Origin: Fusobacteriaceae bacterium
GTDB lineage: Bacteria > Fusobacteriota > Fusobacteriia > Fusobacteriales > Fusobacteriaceae
DNA: 13,410 nucleotides
Assembly: GCA_030625925.1 (NCBI GenBank)
Contig: DAOUPY010000012.1
Coordinates: 1-13,410 of the forward strand
Direction: 5' to 3'
Part shown: piece after piece, positions 13,068 to 13,410 of the stretch
Position numbering within the stretch: position 1 is the stretch's first letter
How the letters are laid out: every line of letters starts with the position of its first letter
The notes under the pieces: model-generated
Databases searched by the model: none
Told to the model about the DNA's origin: nothing
Seen by the model: only the letters and a program-made list of their open reading frames with translations
Position numbers and translations under genes: made by a program

Positions 13068-13410
13068 AGATATACACAATACAAAACAATTTGAGTCTTT
13101 AGGACTCAGCAAAGATTTTCTTAATATCATGATAAACCGTGGGATAGATACCCATGAAAAGATAGAAAAATTCATAAATCCAAAGATCAAAAATATAGTT
13201 TCTCCCTTTGAATTTTCCGATGTAAAAAAATCAGTAGATAAAATCATAGAAATGGGAGAGGCCAAAAAAACGATATTTATCTACGGCGACTATGATGTAG
13301 ACGGAATAACCTCTACTTCCCTCTGTTATCTGGCTCTAAAAGAGCTGGGTTATAAGGTAGATTACTATATCCCTCTGAGAGATGAGGGATACGGGTTAAA
13401 CAAGGGATCT
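13045..13410 (+). CDS. recJ: Single-stranded-DNA-specific exonuclease RecJ (N-terminal part)
   Basis: 122 codons are open from the ATG at 13045 to the right edge. RecJ is a 5'-3' ssDNA exonuclease of the DHH phosphoesterase family that acts in recombination, mismatch repair excision and processing of stalled forks. The start METRWIHK and the following weakly conserved helix region (GLSKDFLNIMINRGIDT, 19-35) are RecJ-like. The diagnostic motif I, IFIYGDYDVDGITSTSL (76-92), carries the metal-binding aspartates, and RDEGYGLNKG (112-121) matches the conserved RecJ 'R..EGYGL' block. The remaining DHH, DHHA1 and OB-fold parts lie outside the window. AGGAGG stands 5 bases before the ATG. It is divergent from darTG. 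Confidence 0.93.
   Translation, partial: METRWIHKDIHNTKQFESLGLSKDFLNIMINRGIDTHEKIEKFINPKIKNIVSPFEFSDVKKSVDKIIEMGEAKKTIFIYGDYDVDGITSTSLCYLALKELGYKVDYYIPLRDEGYGLNKGS

Noticed and set aside
13032..13265. Minus-strand frame of 77 codons over the recJ start
   Set aside because: It covers the clear recJ frame and has no ribosome binding site or family signal.
1..13410. CRISPR arrays, tRNA or rRNA genes, transposases and integrases
   Set aside because: I saw no regularly spaced repeats, cloverleaf patterns, rRNA signatures or mobile-element proteins on either strand.

Overview
The window is AT-rich DNA from an anaerobic-type bacterium. Strong AGGAGG ribosome binding sites, short intergenic gaps, a nicking-type MutL and Lys/Ile/Asn-rich proteins fit a member of the Fusobacteriota (Ilyobacter, Propionigenium, Psychrilyobacter or Cetobacterium type). 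A low-GC Firmicute is the main alternative. This placement is inference from protein style; no rRNA or tRNA gene is present to settle it.

Left part (1-7123), all on the minus strand. Reading in the direction of transcription, mutL (mismatch repair endonuclease) starts a chain with rlmH (23S rRNA methyltransferase), an acidic DUF1292-like protein and a DUF1934-like protein, closed by a clear intrinsic terminator. A second unit follows: an exported TPR protein whose end overlaps the start of lysS (lysyl-tRNA synthetase). lysS ends near another intrinsic terminator. At the left edge is an Rrf2-family iron-sulfur/cysteine-type regulator with its own sigma-70 promoter and a perfect dyad; only its extreme C-terminus is cut off.

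Middle (7124-11205), plus strand. A 304-base divergent spacer separates mutL from a Slt70-like TPR/transglycosylase protein; the spacer carries promoters, a 14-bp tandem repeat and a structured leader. The SLT domain of that protein seems to lack its catalytic Glu and the AYN motif, so it may be a pseudoenzyme. Next is a three-gene operon: a PadR-family regulator and a FetA/FetB-type ABC pair (the E. coli homologue is an iron exporter). Its promoter is consensus-like and overlaps iterated GATATC operator-like sites.

Right part (11206-13410). A DarTG toxin-antitoxin module lies on the minus strand: darT, a DNA ADP-ribosyltransferase that is divergent from the canonical form, followed by darG, a macro-domain glycohydrolase. 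It has its own promoter buried in a perfect 10-bp inverted repeat. It looks more AT-rich than the housekeeping genes and sits between the convergent fetB and the divergent recJ, as an acquired defence island would. recJ (ssDNA exonuclease) runs off the right edge and is preceded by a possible 39-codon micro-ORF.

Themes: DNA repair (mutL, recJ), translation (lysS, rlmH), envelope/TPR proteins, metal homeostasis and stress (Rrf2, PadR-FetAB), and a phage-defence TA system.
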